A stretch of 64,000 nt of DNA from Catenovulum adriaticum (GCF_026725475.1 NZ_CP109965.1:1426001-1490000); one strand, 5' to 3'. Positions 52,486 through 62,086 are shown, counted from the stretch's first letter. Notes: a model not told the origin generated them from the letters alone. Program-made: numbers and translations.

Positions 52486-53445
52486 TTATTTATTTGCGGT
52501 TATTACTGCCCTTATTGGTGCCGGATAACCTTCAATGGTTTTGGTAATATCGTTCGGATCTAAAAAATCAGCTAAAGATTCATTTTCCATCCATTGAGTT
52601 TTACGCTGTTCATCTAGGCTAGTAACCGTTTCGTCAACCACTGATATATTTTTAAAACCGCAGCGGGTTAACCAATGAGATAAAGCTTTACTACTAGGAA
52701 TAAACCATACATTTCGCATTTTTGCATAACGTTCACCTGGCACTAATACTTGATGTTCGTCGCCCGGAATAACGATGGTTTCTAAAACTAATTCACCACC
52801 AGGTTTGAGCTGAGCTTTTAATTGCTGTAAAAAATCAATGGGTGATTTTCTGTGGTACAAAACGCCCATTGAAAAAACAGTATCAAAAGCATTACTGGTA
52901 GGCAGTTGCTCAACCCCAAGAGGCAATAAATGCACATTGGGTTCATTCATATATTTTTGCATGACTTGAAACTGAGCAACAAAAAGCTCAGTCGGATCTG
53001 CGCCTACAACTAAGTCTGCACCTTCGCCTAACATTCGCCACATGTGATAACCATTGCCACAGCCAATATCTAGCACTTTTTTACCTTTTAGTGGCGAAAT
53101 ATAGGGCAGTAACCTGTCCCATTTCCAGTCACTACGCCATTCAGTATCAAGTTCAATATTAAATAATTGATAAGGTCCTTTACGCCAAGGCATTAAGTTG
53201 GGCAATAACTTAGACAGCCGAATTTGTTCACCTTGATTTAAATCATCAGCTGAACCTATTTGCACAGATGATTTTAAATCAATTTGACTTGGCGTAGCTT
53301 GAGGTAAGTTTGTAATTGTTTTTTGCCATTGAGTAAAGTCGCCATGGCGACTAGATTGTTGCCATTGGTTAAGCAAAGCAGGCATTTGAGTAAGCCAGCT
53401 TGTTAAATTATGATCTATTAGGCTTTGATAAAACTGAGTAAACAT
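52486..53445 (-). CDS. cmoB: tRNA U34 carboxymethyltransferase CmoB
   Basis: A 319-residue carboxy-SAM-dependent enzyme that turns ho5U34 into cmo5U34 in tRNAs. The Rossmann motif is LDIGCGNGYHMWRMLGEGA, and the N-terminal WRKGPY and C-terminal WMENESL blocks are CmoB-specific. It starts directly after the cmoA stop, so the cofactor-making and cofactor-using enzymes are co-expressed. Among the targets elsewhere are tRNA-Pro(UGG) isoacceptors. Confidence 0.95.
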   Translation of the reverse strand: MFTQFYQSLIDHNLTSWLTQMPALLNQWQQSSRHGDFTQWQKTITNLPQATPSQIDLKSSVQIGSADDLNQGEQIRLSKLLPNLMPWRKGPYQLFNIELDTEWRSDWKWDRLLPYISPLKGKKVLDIGCGNGYHMWRMLGEGADLVVGADPTELFVAQFQVMQKYMNEPNVHLLPLGVEQLPTSNAFDTVFSMGVLYHRKSPIDFLQQLKAQLKPGGELVLETIVIPGDEHQVLVPGERYAKMRNVWFIPSSKALSHWLTRCGFKNISVVDETVTSLDEQRKTQWMENESLADFLDPNDITKTIEGYPAPIRAVITANK

Positions 53446-54174
53446 TTATTTAATTGCCATCATTGAAGTAAAGTTAAAGCATTGATACCACTGGCTAAAA
53501 TTTGTAAATCCTGCCTGTTCAAAACGTTGGTAGTGAGTCTCTAAAGTGTCGGTTCGCATTACGTTTTCAATTGCCGTTCGTTTTTGGCTAATCTCTAATT
53601 CACTGTAGCCGTGCGCCCGTTTAAAGTCTAAATGTAACTCATCTAAGGTATTTTGAATTTGGTTGGCGTCAAAACGTATTTTTTCCGAAAGAATTAAAAT
53701 GCCACCCGGTTGTAAGCCTGCATAAATTTTATTAATTAACTCAGCTCGCTGCTCAGGCGGGATAAACTGTAACGTAAAATTAAGTACAACAACGGACGCT
53801 TTTTCAATTTCAACTTGTAGTGCGTCTTCACATATTACTTGGGTTTCAACATCACTTTTAAAATGATTAAGTTGCGTTAAACACCTTTCAACCATCGCCT
53901 GAGAATTATCAACCGACACAATCTTACAGTTAGTATTTTTAATTGAACGGCGCATTGCTAACGTAGCGGCGCCTAACGAACAGCCTAAATCGTAAATAGT
54001 TGAATTATCTTGAGCAAATTCTTGCGCCAAATGACCTATGGTTGAAATGATAGTTTGGTAGCCGGGTACTGAACGTTGGATCATATCTGAAAAAACATCG
54101 ACAACAGTTTCATCAAATACAAAATCTTTTACCTTGTGGTGGGGGTTGGCATAAATATTATCTAAATTGCTCAT
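53446..54174 (-). CDS. cmoA: Carboxy-SAM synthase CmoA
   Basis: A 242-residue Rossmann enzyme that makes carboxy-S-adenosylmethionine from SAM and prephenate. The motif is YDLGCSLGAATLAM, and FVFDETVVDVFSDMIQRSVPGY at the N-terminus is characteristic of CmoA. Upstream and adjacent to cmoB in a two-gene leftward operon divergent from kdsA. Confidence 0.94.
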   Translation of the reverse strand: MSNLDNIYANPHHKVKDFVFDETVVDVFSDMIQRSVPGYQTIISTIGHLAQEFAQDNSTIYDLGCSLGAATLAMRRSIKNTNCKIVSVDNSQAMVERCLTQLNHFKSDVETQVICEDALQVEIEKASVVVLNFTLQFIPPEQRAELINKIYAGLQPGGILILSEKIRFDANQIQNTLDELHLDFKRAHGYSELEISQKRTAIENVMRTDTLETHYQRFEQAGFTNFSQWYQCFNFTSMMAIK

Positions 54175-54314
54175 AGGTTGAATGTTTAAAACAGAGTTAG
54201 AATAAAATGTGCCAGTATTTTACCTGATGTAAGCGCAAATGTAGTGCCTTTAGCGTATTTTTTTACATTATCAATGCTATCATAAGGGCAATTTTAGCAA
54301 ACGGAAAATGATTA

Positions 54315-55169
54315 ATGACACAAAAAACCATTCAATTAAACTCTATTGAGATTAATAACGACAAGCCATTTGTTTTATTTGGTGGTATGAATGTTTTGGA
54401 ATCACGCGATTTAGCCATGCAAATTGCAGAAAGCTACAAAACGGTAACCGAAAAGCTAGGCATTCCTTACGTATTTAAAGCTTCATTTGATAAAGCAAAC
54501 CGTTCTTCTATTCATTCTTATCGTGGCCCAGGCATGGAAGAAGGTTTAAAAATATTTGAAGAAATTAAAAAAACCTTTGATTTGCCTATTATCACTGATG
54601 TTCATGAAATTGAGCAGTGTCAAGCTGTTGCTGAAGTAGCGGATGTGATTCAACTGCCGGCATTTTTAGCGCGTCAAACTGACTTAGTTAAAGCCATGGC
54701 TGAAACTCAAGCAATCATTAATGTTAAAAAGCCACAATTTATGTCGCCGTCGCAAGTGACAAACTTAGTTGAAAAATTTGAAGAAAGTGGCAACGATAAA
54801 GTGATTTTGTGTGAACGCGGAAGTTGCCACGGATATGATAACTTAGTTGTAGACATGTTAGGTTTTCCAGTGATGAAAGAAGTCACTAAGGGAAGTCCAA
54901 TTATTTTTGATGTTACACATGCGCTTCAATGCCGAGATCCTATGGGATCAGCCTCTAGTGGTCGAAGACACCAAACGGTCGAGTTGGCTCGCGCTGGTAT
55001 GGCAACAAAAATAGCAGGTTTATTTATGGAATCTCATCCAAATCCATCAGCAGCTAAATGCGATGGCCCATCGGCGTTCCCATTAACCCAATTAGAATCG
55101 TTTTTATCGCAAATTAAAGCGGTAGACGATTTAATAAAAAGTTTTGAACCGATTGAAATTGAAAGATAA
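54315..55169 (+). CDS. kdsA: 3-deoxy-8-phosphooctulonate (KDO-8-P) synthase
   Basis: A 284-residue TIM-barrel enzyme joining arabinose-5-phosphate and PEP to give KDO-8-P for LPS inner core. Recognisable blocks are GGMNVLESRD, KASFDKANRSS (PEP lysines) and SHPNPSAAKCDGP near the C-terminus. The KANRSS Asn and the rest fit the non-metal class. Single gene. Confidence 0.95.
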   Translation: MTQKTIQLNSIEINNDKPFVLFGGMNVLESRDLAMQIAESYKTVTEKLGIPYVFKASFDKANRSSIHSYRGPGMEEGLKIFEEIKKTFDLPIITDVHEIEQCQAVAEVADVIQLPAFLARQTDLVKAMAETQAIINVKKPQFMSPSQVTNLVEKFEESGNDKVILCERGSCHGYDNLVVDMLGFPVMKEVTKGSPIIFDVTHALQCRDPMGSASSGRRHQTVELARAGMATKIAGLFMESHPNPSAAKCDGPSAFPLTQLESFLSQIKAVDDLIKSFEPIEIER

Positions 55170-55198
55170 ATCTCCTTAGTCTAGTAAAATAAAATATG

Positions 55199-55225
55199 AA
55201 GCCCTGTGCAGATAAAGCAGGGCTT
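55199..55225. terminator. Hairpin between kdsA and the small exported-protein gene
   Basis: AAGCCCTG (55199-55206) pairs with CAGGGCTT (55218-55225) over an 11-nt loop. It sits between two convergent genes and touches the stop codon of the gene at 55224. No long T-tract on either side, so termination efficiency is uncertain. Confidence 0.65.
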
Positions 55226-55499
55226 ATTCTGCAGTCAGGGTTTGCAACTTTTCAGGTTGTGCTTTCTTATCTGATTTAATTGCATTTGAGATATTCACTT
55301 TAACTGCAAATGATTGTGCAGACTCTGTGTTTAAATCAGTGACTAACTTAGCAATTTCAGATTTAGCCAAAGTTTGGATATTTGATTCAATATCTTGCTT
55401 TAACGTGGCTTGGCTTTGAGTATTTGCAAAACTTGAAAATGAAGCAAATAACGCAATTGAAACGCCTAGTACAGTTGTTACTTTTTTAAGTGTTAACAT
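55224..55499 (-). CDS. Small exported protein of unknown function
   Basis: A 91-residue protein with a Sec signal peptide (about residues 1-25, ending SFA) and a mature helical, charged domain rich in Lys, Ser, Asp and Gln. An AAGGAGTT ribosome site precedes the ATG. There are no cysteines and no membrane segment in the mature part. Probably periplasmic; I do not recognise it. Single gene, divergent from gcvA. Confidence 0.7.
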   Translation of the reverse strand: MLTLKKVTTVLGVSIALFASFSSFANTQSQATLKQDIESNIQTLAKSEIAKLVTDLNTESAQSFAVKVNISNAIKSDKKAQPEKLQTLTAE

Positions 55500-55719
55500 T
55501 TATAACTCCTTAACCTTTTAACAGGTTATATATAATTGAAATAAAATAACGGTTTTTATTTAACATTTAATCATCAGATTGGCTGTAAGCCTTTATTTAT
55601 CTGATGTTTGTAAGTATAGCTATCATGTAATTAAATTACAAGATAGAAAAACACAATGAAATGCATTAGATTTTCTAATGTTTATTGCTGTATTTGGGTG
55701 AATAAAGGACTGGAAATTA

Positions 55720-56610
55720 ATGAGACGTTTACCGCCACTCAACGCACTGCGGAGTTTTGAAGTTGCAGCCAGACATTTAAGTGTGACTTTAGCCGCTGAA
55801 GAACTTTTTGTGACGCAGGCTGCTGTGTCTCAGCAGATCAAAACACTGGAAAACTTTTTAAACGTTAAATTATTTATTAGGCGTAACCGAAAACTCATAT
55901 TAACTGAAGTTGGTGCTAGTTATTACTTTGAAATAAAAGATGTTTTTGAAAATATTCTAGATGCTACTCAAGCTATTTTTAATACTCAAAATAGCGACTC
56001 TATTACCGTAGGTGTACCACCAAGTTTTGCGATTCAATGGTTAGTTCCGCGCCTTAATTTGTTTTCTGAACAATTTCCAGAGATTGACGTTAGAATTAAA
56101 GCGGTTGATTTAGACGAAGGTTTATTAACCGAAGGGGTCGATGTCGCTGTTTATTTAGGTACCGGTAACTGGAAAGGGCTTGCAGCTTATAAGTTACATA
56201 CTGAATATTTAGCCCCAGTTTGCGCCCCTAGTATATTAAACAATAAAATGCCACTTGATGATTTTGAAGATCTTCGTAAGCATACCTTATTACACGATAA
56301 AAGCCGTAAATACTGGCGGTTATGGGGGCAGAAGCTAGGCCCTAAAGATTTAGATGTGCGTCACGGACCTATCTTTAGCCATTCATCAATGGTTTTACAA
56401 GCCGCGGTTTTAGGGCAGGGGGTGGCGTTGGGGCATAGTGTGTTGGCTCGCCCGGAGATTGAAGCTGGGCGTTTGATAGAGCCATTTTCAGAGCGTTTAA
56501 TTACTAAGGATGCATATTATTTAGTTTGCCGTGATAAAGATGTAAACGATACGAAAATATCTGCTTTTATCGACTGGGCGCTTGATTTAATCGCACAAGA
56601 AGAAAGTTAA
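55720..56610 (+). CDS. gcvA: LysR-family regulator GcvA
   Basis: A 296-residue LysR regulator. The HTH occupies residues 1-60 (LPPLNALRSFEVAARHLS, a GcvA-type start, and VTQAAVSQQIK). The name rests also on order: in E. coli gcvA is followed by ygdD and rlmM, and here both follow after one extra gene. GcvA controls the glycine cleavage system with GcvR and a glycine signal. Other LysR functions remain possible. Confidence 0.8.
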   Translation: MRRLPPLNALRSFEVAARHLSVTLAAEELFVTQAAVSQQIKTLENFLNVKLFIRRNRKLILTEVGASYYFEIKDVFENILDATQAIFNTQNSDSITVGVPPSFAIQWLVPRLNLFSEQFPEIDVRIKAVDLDEGLLTEGVDVAVYLGTGNWKGLAAYKLHTEYLAPVCAPSILNNKMPLDDFEDLRKHTLLHDKSRKYWRLWGQKLGPKDLDVRHGPIFSHSSMVLQAAVLGQGVALGHSVLARPEIEAGRLIEPFSERLITKDAYYLVCRDKDVNDTKISAFIDWALDLIAQEES

Positions 56611-56718
56611 GCTGTGGTTAGTCAGATCATTCATTTAGAATGGCAATATGTTATTCGTTCAATTTAAATTAACAAACCGCATTAATGTAAAAACAAATAG
56701 ACAAGGTTAATTAATCGT

Positions 56719-57351
56719 ATGACAGCCGTAGATACAGCCTATCGGGCACAAATTATTTTAGCGCATGGAGCCGGGGCTGGTTCAAATTCAGATTTCATGA
56801 AACAAATCTGTAATAAAATTACAGAAGTGTCACAAAATAAGATCAAAGTGATCTTGTTCGATTTTCCATATATGCAACTTATCCAACAGACAGGTAAAAA
56901 ACGTCCACCCAATAAAATGCCTGTTTTGTCTCAAAGCTTTATTGAGCAGATGAATCGAGTTGATGCCAACCTGCCTTTGTTTATTGGTGGTAAGTCAATG
57001 GGCGCTCGGGTTGCGCTACAAGCCTGCTTAGATGCAAAAATGCCTGTGAATCTATTGGGTTATATTGCGTTGGGTTATCCTTTTCATCCAGTGGGCAAGC
57101 CCGAAAAATTAAGATTAGCCTTACTTAATTCAGTTGATTTGCCGGGACTCATAGTTCAAGGCGAACGCGATACTTTTGGGAAAAGGGCTGAAGTAGATAC
57201 TTATCAAATAAATGATAATTATCAGTTTAATTGGATAGCAACGGGAGATCATAGCTTAAAACCTCTTAAAGCATCTGGTTTTACGCAACTACAAATGATT
57301 GAAACAGCCGCTAACTCGATTAAGGAATTTGTTGATGCTAAACTCATTTAA
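56719..57351 (+). CDS. Alpha/beta-hydrolase family protein (KANL3/Tex30-like)
   Basis: A 210-residue hydrolase. The N-terminal HGAGAGSNS gives the oxyanion loop, the nucleophile elbow is GGKSMGAR (Ser), the acid Asp is in VQGERDTFG, and the His is in TGDHSLKP. The substrate is unknown. It is inserted between gcvA and ygdD, and its 3' end overlaps the ygdD start by 17 bp, so it is coupled to it. Confidence 0.85.
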   Translation: MTAVDTAYRAQIILAHGAGAGSNSDFMKQICNKITEVSQNKIKVILFDFPYMQLIQQTGKKRPPNKMPVLSQSFIEQMNRVDANLPLFIGGKSMGARVALQACLDAKMPVNLLGYIALGYPFHPVGKPEKLRLALLNSVDLPGLIVQGERDTFGKRAEVDTYQINDNYQFNWIATGDHSLKPLKASGFTQLQMIETAANSIKEFVDAKLI

Positions 57352-57754
57352 AACTTATTTTTGTATTGCTTGTTGTTTTGCGGGTAGTGCGGTTTTATTG
57401 GGCGCGTTTGGGGCGCATGCATTAAAAAGCGTATTAACATCTTCTATGTTAGAAGCCTATAAAACTGGCGTCCTGTATCAATTTATTCATGCACTTGGTT
57501 TGTTATTTAGCTCAATATTATGCTTGTTATGTAAGCGAAAAGCGATAATTTGGGCTGCAAGGTTTTTTATCGGCGGCATTTTATGTTTTAGTGGCAGTCT
57601 TTATTTGATGAGCCTGCTGAATCTTAAAGCAATTGCACTGTTAACCCCGATTGGTGGTATTATGTTTGTTATTGCATGGGGGTGTTTAATTTACCTGTCC
57701 TTTAGTATTAATTCCAAAGACATTACTTTCCCCGAACCTAAGATAAAAAGTTAG
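57335..57754 (+). CDS. ygdD: DUF423 membrane protein YgdD
   Basis: A 139-residue protein with four hydrophobic segments and the DUF423 block LLGAFGAHALKS. I chose ATG at 57335 (MLNSFKTYF), with AAGGA upstream; a longer reading from 57299 adds 12 residues without a ribosome site. Function unknown. It lies between the hydrolase and rlmM, as between gcvA and rlmM in E. coli. Confidence 0.85.
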   Translation: MLNSFKTYFCIACCFAGSAVLLGAFGAHALKSVLTSSMLEAYKTGVLYQFIHALGLLFSSILCLLCKRKAIIWAARFFIGGILCFSGSLYLMSLLNLKAIALLTPIGGIMFVIAWGCLIYLSFSINSKDITFPEPKIKS

Positions 57755-57771
57755 CCCACAAGAAGATTTTT

Positions 57772-58842
57772 ATGAACCAATATATTTTGTATTGCCGCAG
57801 TGGCTTTGAGCGAGATTGCGCAGCTGAAATTCAACAAAGAGCTGCTGAGGCCGGTTTATACGGTTTTTGTCGAACCAAAGAAAACCAAGCTTATGTTGAA
57901 TTTGAACTCACTCAGGAAGTGAGTGTTTGTTTATTCAACAAAGTAAAATTAGACGACCTTATTTTTACCCGCCAGTGGTTTAAAGTGATTGCAAAACTGG
58001 ATGAGTTAAACGAGCAAGATCGAATTTCACCTATTATAGAAAGTCTGTGTTATCAAAACGGTGAAAAGAAAAATTATCAATTCTCAGATATTAGAATGGA
58101 ATACCCTGATACGAATCAGGGGAAAGAAATTGCCGGGTTTGCTAAAAAATTTACAGTTCCGCTTAGACAAGCACTGAAAAAAAGAAAGCTATTAGATAGC
58201 GAATCAAAATACCAGCTACATTTATTTATGTTTGATTCTTGTAACCTAATAATAGGTTCCAGTTTAGTTTCAAACTCGAGCGATTTATTATTGGGCATTC
58301 GCCGCTTAAGGTTTCCTTCAGAAGCACCTAGCCGCTCAACATTAAAGCTAGAAGAGGGCTTTCATCACTTTATTCCAAAACACGAATGGGAAACGCGCTT
58401 AACCTCAGGTTTACGAGCTGTCGATTTAGGTGCTGCACCTGGCGGTTGGACTTATCAATTGGTGAAAAAAGGCATGATGGTAACTGCGATTGATAACGGA
58501 CCTATGGCAGACAGTTTAATGGAAACAGGCCAAGTTAAACATTATATGGAAGATGGTTTTAAATATAGCCCAAAAAAGAAAAACGTACACTGGTTGGTTT
58601 GTGACATGGTTGAAAAACCAGCCAGAGTTGCAAGTTTAATGGCAAAGTGGATTATTAATGGTTGGTGTCAGGAAGCGATGTTTAATTTAAAACTGCCGAT
58701 GAAACAGCGCTTTCAAAATGTTGCCGAGGTGATGAGTTCGCTTGAAACACAATTTTATCAAGCCGGCGTACAATACGAATTTAAAGCCAAGCATTTGTAC
58801 CATGACAGAGAAGAAATCACTTGCTTGTTAAGAGCTTTATAG
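57772..58842 (+). CDS. rlmM: 23S rRNA C2498 2'-O-ribose methyltransferase RlmM
   Basis: A 356-residue enzyme with an N-terminal THUMP-like region and C-terminal RrmJ-type methyltransferase. The SAM motif is AVDLGAAPGGWTYQL, followed by VCDMVEKP (catalytic Asp) and NLKLPMKQR (catalytic Lys). It methylates C2498 in the peptidyl-transferase region of 23S rRNA. Last gene of the gcvA-side rightward set. Confidence 0.94.
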   Translation: MNQYILYCRSGFERDCAAEIQQRAAEAGLYGFCRTKENQAYVEFELTQEVSVCLFNKVKLDDLIFTRQWFKVIAKLDELNEQDRISPIIESLCYQNGEKKNYQFSDIRMEYPDTNQGKEIAGFAKKFTVPLRQALKKRKLLDSESKYQLHLFMFDSCNLIIGSSLVSNSSDLLLGIRRLRFPSEAPSRSTLKLEEGFHHFIPKHEWETRLTSGLRAVDLGAAPGGWTYQLVKKGMMVTAIDNGPMADSLMETGQVKHYMEDGFKYSPKKKNVHWLVCDMVEKPARVASLMAKWIINGWCQEAMFNLKLPMKQRFQNVAEVMSSLETQFYQAGVQYEFKAKHLYHDREEITCLLRAL

Positions 58843-58944
58843 CCTTTTCGTGCTCAAGTTTATTTTATCCAGAGAAATAAACTTGAGTTAAACTTGGCTA
58901 TACTCAGTGATACAGAAATGCTTTTTTGTGCTTAGGATTTACAC

Positions 58945-59373
58945 ATGAAACGGGTATTAAGCGATGTTTTTATTCATTATTTTAGCCAAATATTAACTCA
59001 GCATAAGTGGTTGCTGGTAAGCCTAGTTTGCTTGCTTACCTTATCTTGTAGTGATAATAAACATGAATATGCACCCGTTGCTATGTTAAAAGAAGTAGAT
59101 CGAGAAATGGCCAGTGATTTTGTTCAAGGCGTTTGGCGATATAGAGGGGCGCGGGCTGTCGATGAAGGAATCGCTGTTTATATTCAAATCCCTGATCGAT
59201 TAGATATTACTGATAAACAACATATTGATTATTTAATTCAAACCATTTGTCCCAAAAAAAATAATGTTGAATTTTGGCGCAAAATTATTGGCTATCAACT
59301 TTATATTCGCACTTATAATTATGTGGATCGAAACTATTGGCAAGCTAAATGCCCAAAACCTTTTAATATATAA
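58945..59373 (+). CDS. Putative lipoprotein of unknown function
   Basis: A 142-residue protein with an N-terminal segment ending in a lipobox-like LTLSC at about residue 35. The signal peptide is unusually long because of an extra charged N-terminal part; a shorter start is possible but none is clearly better. The mature part has no known domain; two Cys near its end (TICPKK and AKCPKP) may form a disulfide. Single gene after rlmM. Confidence 0.65.
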   Translation: MKRVLSDVFIHYFSQILTQHKWLLVSLVCLLTLSCSDNKHEYAPVAMLKEVDREMASDFVQGVWRYRGARAVDEGIAVYIQIPDRLDITDKQHIDYLIQTICPKKNNVEFWRKIIGYQLYIRTYNYVDRNYWQAKCPKPFNI

Positions 59374-59524
59374 GTTTTAACCATAACTCGGCATTAAACG
59401 TCTGTATATAAATGTAACTATCAGAGTACATATAGTTGAAATTAACCTTAAGTTTGTTTGCTAGATCACATAAATAACCTATAGTCAGCTTTGCTCAACT
59501 GGTAAAATAAGCGGCTCAATTTGA

Positions 59525-59543
59525 GTTTACCAGTTTGGTAAAC
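59525..59543. repeat. Inverted repeat before the zinc-ribbon gene
   Basis: GTTTACCA (59525-59532) pairs with TGGTAAAC (59536-59543) over 3 nt. A nearby CTGGTAAA at 59499-59506 can pair alternatively with TTTACCAG (59526-59533). The two mutually exclusive stems sit 34 bp before the ATG at 59577; an operator or leader switch is possible. Confidence 0.45.
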
Positions 59544-59576
59544 CAGCATAGATTTGCAAATAATCGGTTATCCATA

Positions 59577-59861
59577 ATGCAAAATGAAATAAAGCTTAGT
59601 CAAAAAAATTTATTCAGTTTTATAAAGAAAGACAAAACATCTAAAGCAGAACGCTCAAAGCGTCAAGCTTATGCTAAAATGCTGACCCTTCATGATTACG
59701 TCAATCAATACCCAGGTACACTAGCTGATAAGAAACTATATTGCCGAGATTGTTCGAGCGAAGATATATTAGCTTGGGGCTTGTTGAGTCGAAATGACGA
59801 CAAGCGAGTGCATAGTTGTAATCAATGTGGGCTCATATTATGGCGAAGTATCAATAAATAA
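59577..59861 (+). CDS. Small zinc-ribbon protein of unknown function
   Basis: A 94-residue basic protein. The start is ATG at 59577 (MQNEIKLSQ); a TTG-initiated longer form begins at 59535 inside the inverted repeat and is less likely. Residues about 55-88 carry two CXXC knuckles (YCRDC ... SCNQCG), a zinc-ribbon pattern. The N-terminal half is Lys-rich. A nucleic-acid or ribosome contact is a reasonable guess only. It is 21 bp before the bax-like gene. Confidence 0.65.
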   Translation: MQNEIKLSQKNLFSFIKKDKTSKAERSKRQAYAKMLTLHDYVNQYPGTLADKKLYCRDCSSEDILAWGLLSRNDDKRVHSCNQCGLILWRSINK

Positions 59862-59882
59862 AATAATAGTAGAATTCTTTTT

Positions 59883-60788
59883 ATGAAATTAACCTTAGTA
59901 AAAATTATCATTTTGGCTGCTTTTATTGCTTGCCTATTTTACCCTTTTATTCAGAACCAACACATTCCTCAACCCAAGCCCGAACCCGACACTAAAATCG
60001 TAACCATAGAAAAACCTAAATTAGCAGCTTGGTTATCTAATTACCCTAAAGCGCCAGATTTTTCTAGCATGTCAGATGTTCAGCAAAAAAAATTAGCCTT
60101 TTTTAGTTATTTTTATCCGCTTATTAAAGCTCATAATGCGTGGATAGAGGAGGCACGACAATTTGTTCAAACTTACCAACGAGCAAGTCAAACGCCAGCG
60201 GTTAAAAATGGTGATAAAAAATTAGCGAAATCCAGCACCCAATATTTGCAGCAACTTTTTTCGCGTTACAAAATTTCGTTATCCGAAAATTCGAATCAGA
60301 TGAATCAAAAAATAAAAAGTTTACTTATTCGTATGGATGTAATACCTGCGGAACTTATTTTGATTCAAGCGGCAAATGAATCAGGTTGGGGGACGTCGAG
60401 ATTTGCACGCGAAGGTAATAACTTTTTTGGCCAATGGTGTTATCAAAAAGGATGCGGTTTAGTCCCCAACGCTCGAATTGAAGGAATGAATCATGAAGTC
60501 GCAAGTTACCAGCATGCTTATCAGGCTTTAGACAGTTATTATATTAACGTTAATACCCATGCTGCTTACCGTGTGGTTAGAGACATGCGAGCAAGTTATC
60601 GAAAAATGGGACAGTTACCCTCAGCTGAAGTATTAACGACGGGGTTAATTGATTATTCAGAGCGAGGCGCTGATTATGTGCAAGATTTAATTGAAATGCT
60701 GCGCGATAACCAAAGTGTGATTAATCAAGCTAAAGCAAACACTGAGACGGCAGCACAAGCCGCCAAACAAGCGTCTCAAAATATTTAA
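59883..60788 (+). CDS. bax: Bax-family glucosaminidase-domain protein
   Basis: A 301-residue protein with one N-terminal membrane anchor (about residues 5-24) and a glucosaminidase domain (about 150-260), recognised by LIQAANESGWGTSRFAREGNNFFGQWC (split here: AANESGWGTSRFA, then NNFFGQWC) with its catalytic Glu. It matches E. coli Bax in order and size. Expected to act on peptidoglycan in the periplasm. A terminator follows. Confidence 0.85.
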   Translation: MKLTLVKIIILAAFIACLFYPFIQNQHIPQPKPEPDTKIVTIEKPKLAAWLSNYPKAPDFSSMSDVQQKKLAFFSYFYPLIKAHNAWIEEARQFVQTYQRASQTPAVKNGDKKLAKSSTQYLQQLFSRYKISLSENSNQMNQKIKSLLIRMDVIPAELILIQAANESGWGTSRFAREGNNFFGQWCYQKGCGLVPNARIEGMNHEVASYQHAYQALDSYYINVNTHAAYRVVRDMRASYRKMGQLPSAEVLTTGLIDYSERGADYVQDLIEMLRDNQSVINQAKANTETAAQAAKQASQNI

Positions 60789-60803
60789 ACATTTACAATT
60801 ATT

Positions 60804-60855
60804 AAAAGTTGCTGACAAAAACTGTGATTCATTCGGTCAGCAACTTTTATTGTTT
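60804..60855. terminator. Bidirectional terminator between bax and rlmI
   Basis: A perfect 13-bp stem (AAAAGTTGCTGAC at 60804-60816 with GTCAGCAACTTTT at 60836-60848) over a 19-nt loop. T-rich on the right strand (TTTTATTGTTTT) and A-rich on the left, so it serves the convergent bax and rlmI. Confidence 0.85.
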
Positions 60856-60883
60856 TCGCTTTTGTTTATTTTGTCTTTTTAGC

Positions 60884-62068
60884 TTACCCAAATGACTTTT
60901 TAACAACTAGGCCTTTTAAATAAAATGCTTCAGGGTAGTTGAGTGAAATAGGGTGATCTTTTGCTTGGGTTAGCTTTTCAACCACTTGAGCTTCAACCTT
61001 GGCATCGACAGCGGCGTCTGCCACTACTTTTTGAAATAAGTCAGCATCGACTAAACCTGAACACGAAAAAGTTAATAAAGTGCCCCCTGGTTTTAATATT
61101 TGTAAAGCCAGCATATTGATATCTTTGTAACCACGACATGCTCGAATGACTTGCCCTTTATTTTCTGCAAATTTAGGGGGGTCTAGTACTATGGTGTCAA
61201 ATTGCTTACCTTGCTGTTTGCATTCACGTAAATACTTAAAAACGTCAGCATTTATTTGTTCAAAACCCTGCTTAAAACCGTTTTTTTGGTATTGTAAGTT
61301 AGCGGTTTCAAGTGCACTGTCTGACACATCAACATTAATAACGGACTCAGCGCCAGCTTGCAAAGCATACAAACCAAATGTGCCCGTGTAGCTAAAACAA
61401 TTAAGCACTGTTTTACCTTTGCTATATTTAGCCGCTACTTGGCGGTTATCTCTTTGGTCTAAATAAAAACCAGTTTTATGGCCTTTATCTATATCAATTA
61501 ACACATCTAAGCCGTGTTCTTTAATCCAAACTTGAAGCTCTGATTCGCCATGTAGCCAGCCACGAGTTTGTTTTAAACCTTCTTTTTTGCGTACTGCAAC
61601 ATCTGACCGTTCATATATTGGCTGGTTGGGAAATACATTATTTAATGCTTCAACGATAAGCGGTTTATGTTTTTCAGCGCCAGCTGACAAAAATTGTCCG
61701 ACAATAATTTGGTCATAAACATCCAGCGTAATGCCAGGTAAACTATCGGATTCACCTGCAATCAAGCGATAAGCATTTGAAACAGGTGCGATTAAATCGT
61801 CTCTTAACTGCTTAGCTGATTTTATTTTTTGAATGAAAAAGCTCAGGTCGATTTTTGTATTCGGTGTAAAGGTCCAGACACGAGCTCGTATTTGCGAATG
61901 AGGTGAATAGGCAGCAGTGGCTAACCAATCGCCTTTAAAGCTATAAACTTCTACTGTGTCGCCACTGCCGGGGTTACCTTCAACGTTGGCTATTGCTCTT
62001 GAGAATATCCAAGGGTGGCGGCGTAGTAGTGATTTTTCACGACCTTTAACCAGTGTAATTGTAGCCAT
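60884..62068 (-). CDS. rlmI: 23S rRNA m5C1962 methyltransferase RlmI
   Basis: A 394-residue enzyme. I chose ATG at 62068 (MATITLVKGREKSL) preceded by AGGAAA; a 10-residue longer form from 62098 would start inside a terminator stem. The N-terminal PUA domain includes HPWIFSRAI, the SAM motif is NCFSYTGTFGL, and the catalytic region is VLDPPKFAEN with a C-terminal FSCSGLV holding the Cys nucleophile. Methylates C1962 of 23S rRNA. Leftward, after metG. Confidence 0.93.
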   Translation of the reverse strand: MATITLVKGREKSLLRRHPWIFSRAIANVEGNPGSGDTVEVYSFKGDWLATAAYSPHSQIRARVWTFTPNTKIDLSFFIQKIKSAKQLRDDLIAPVSNAYRLIAGESDSLPGITLDVYDQIIVGQFLSAGAEKHKPLIVEALNNVFPNQPIYERSDVAVRKKEGLKQTRGWLHGESELQVWIKEHGLDVLIDIDKGHKTGFYLDQRDNRQVAAKYSKGKTVLNCFSYTGTFGLYALQAGAESVINVDVSDSALETANLQYQKNGFKQGFEQINADVFKYLRECKQQGKQFDTIVLDPPKFAENKGQVIRACRGYKDINMLALQILKPGGTLLTFSCSGLVDADLFQKVVADAAVDAKVEAQVVEKLTQAKDHPISLNYPEAFYLKGLVVKKSFG

Positions 62069-62086
62069 GTTTTGTTTCCTAAAACA

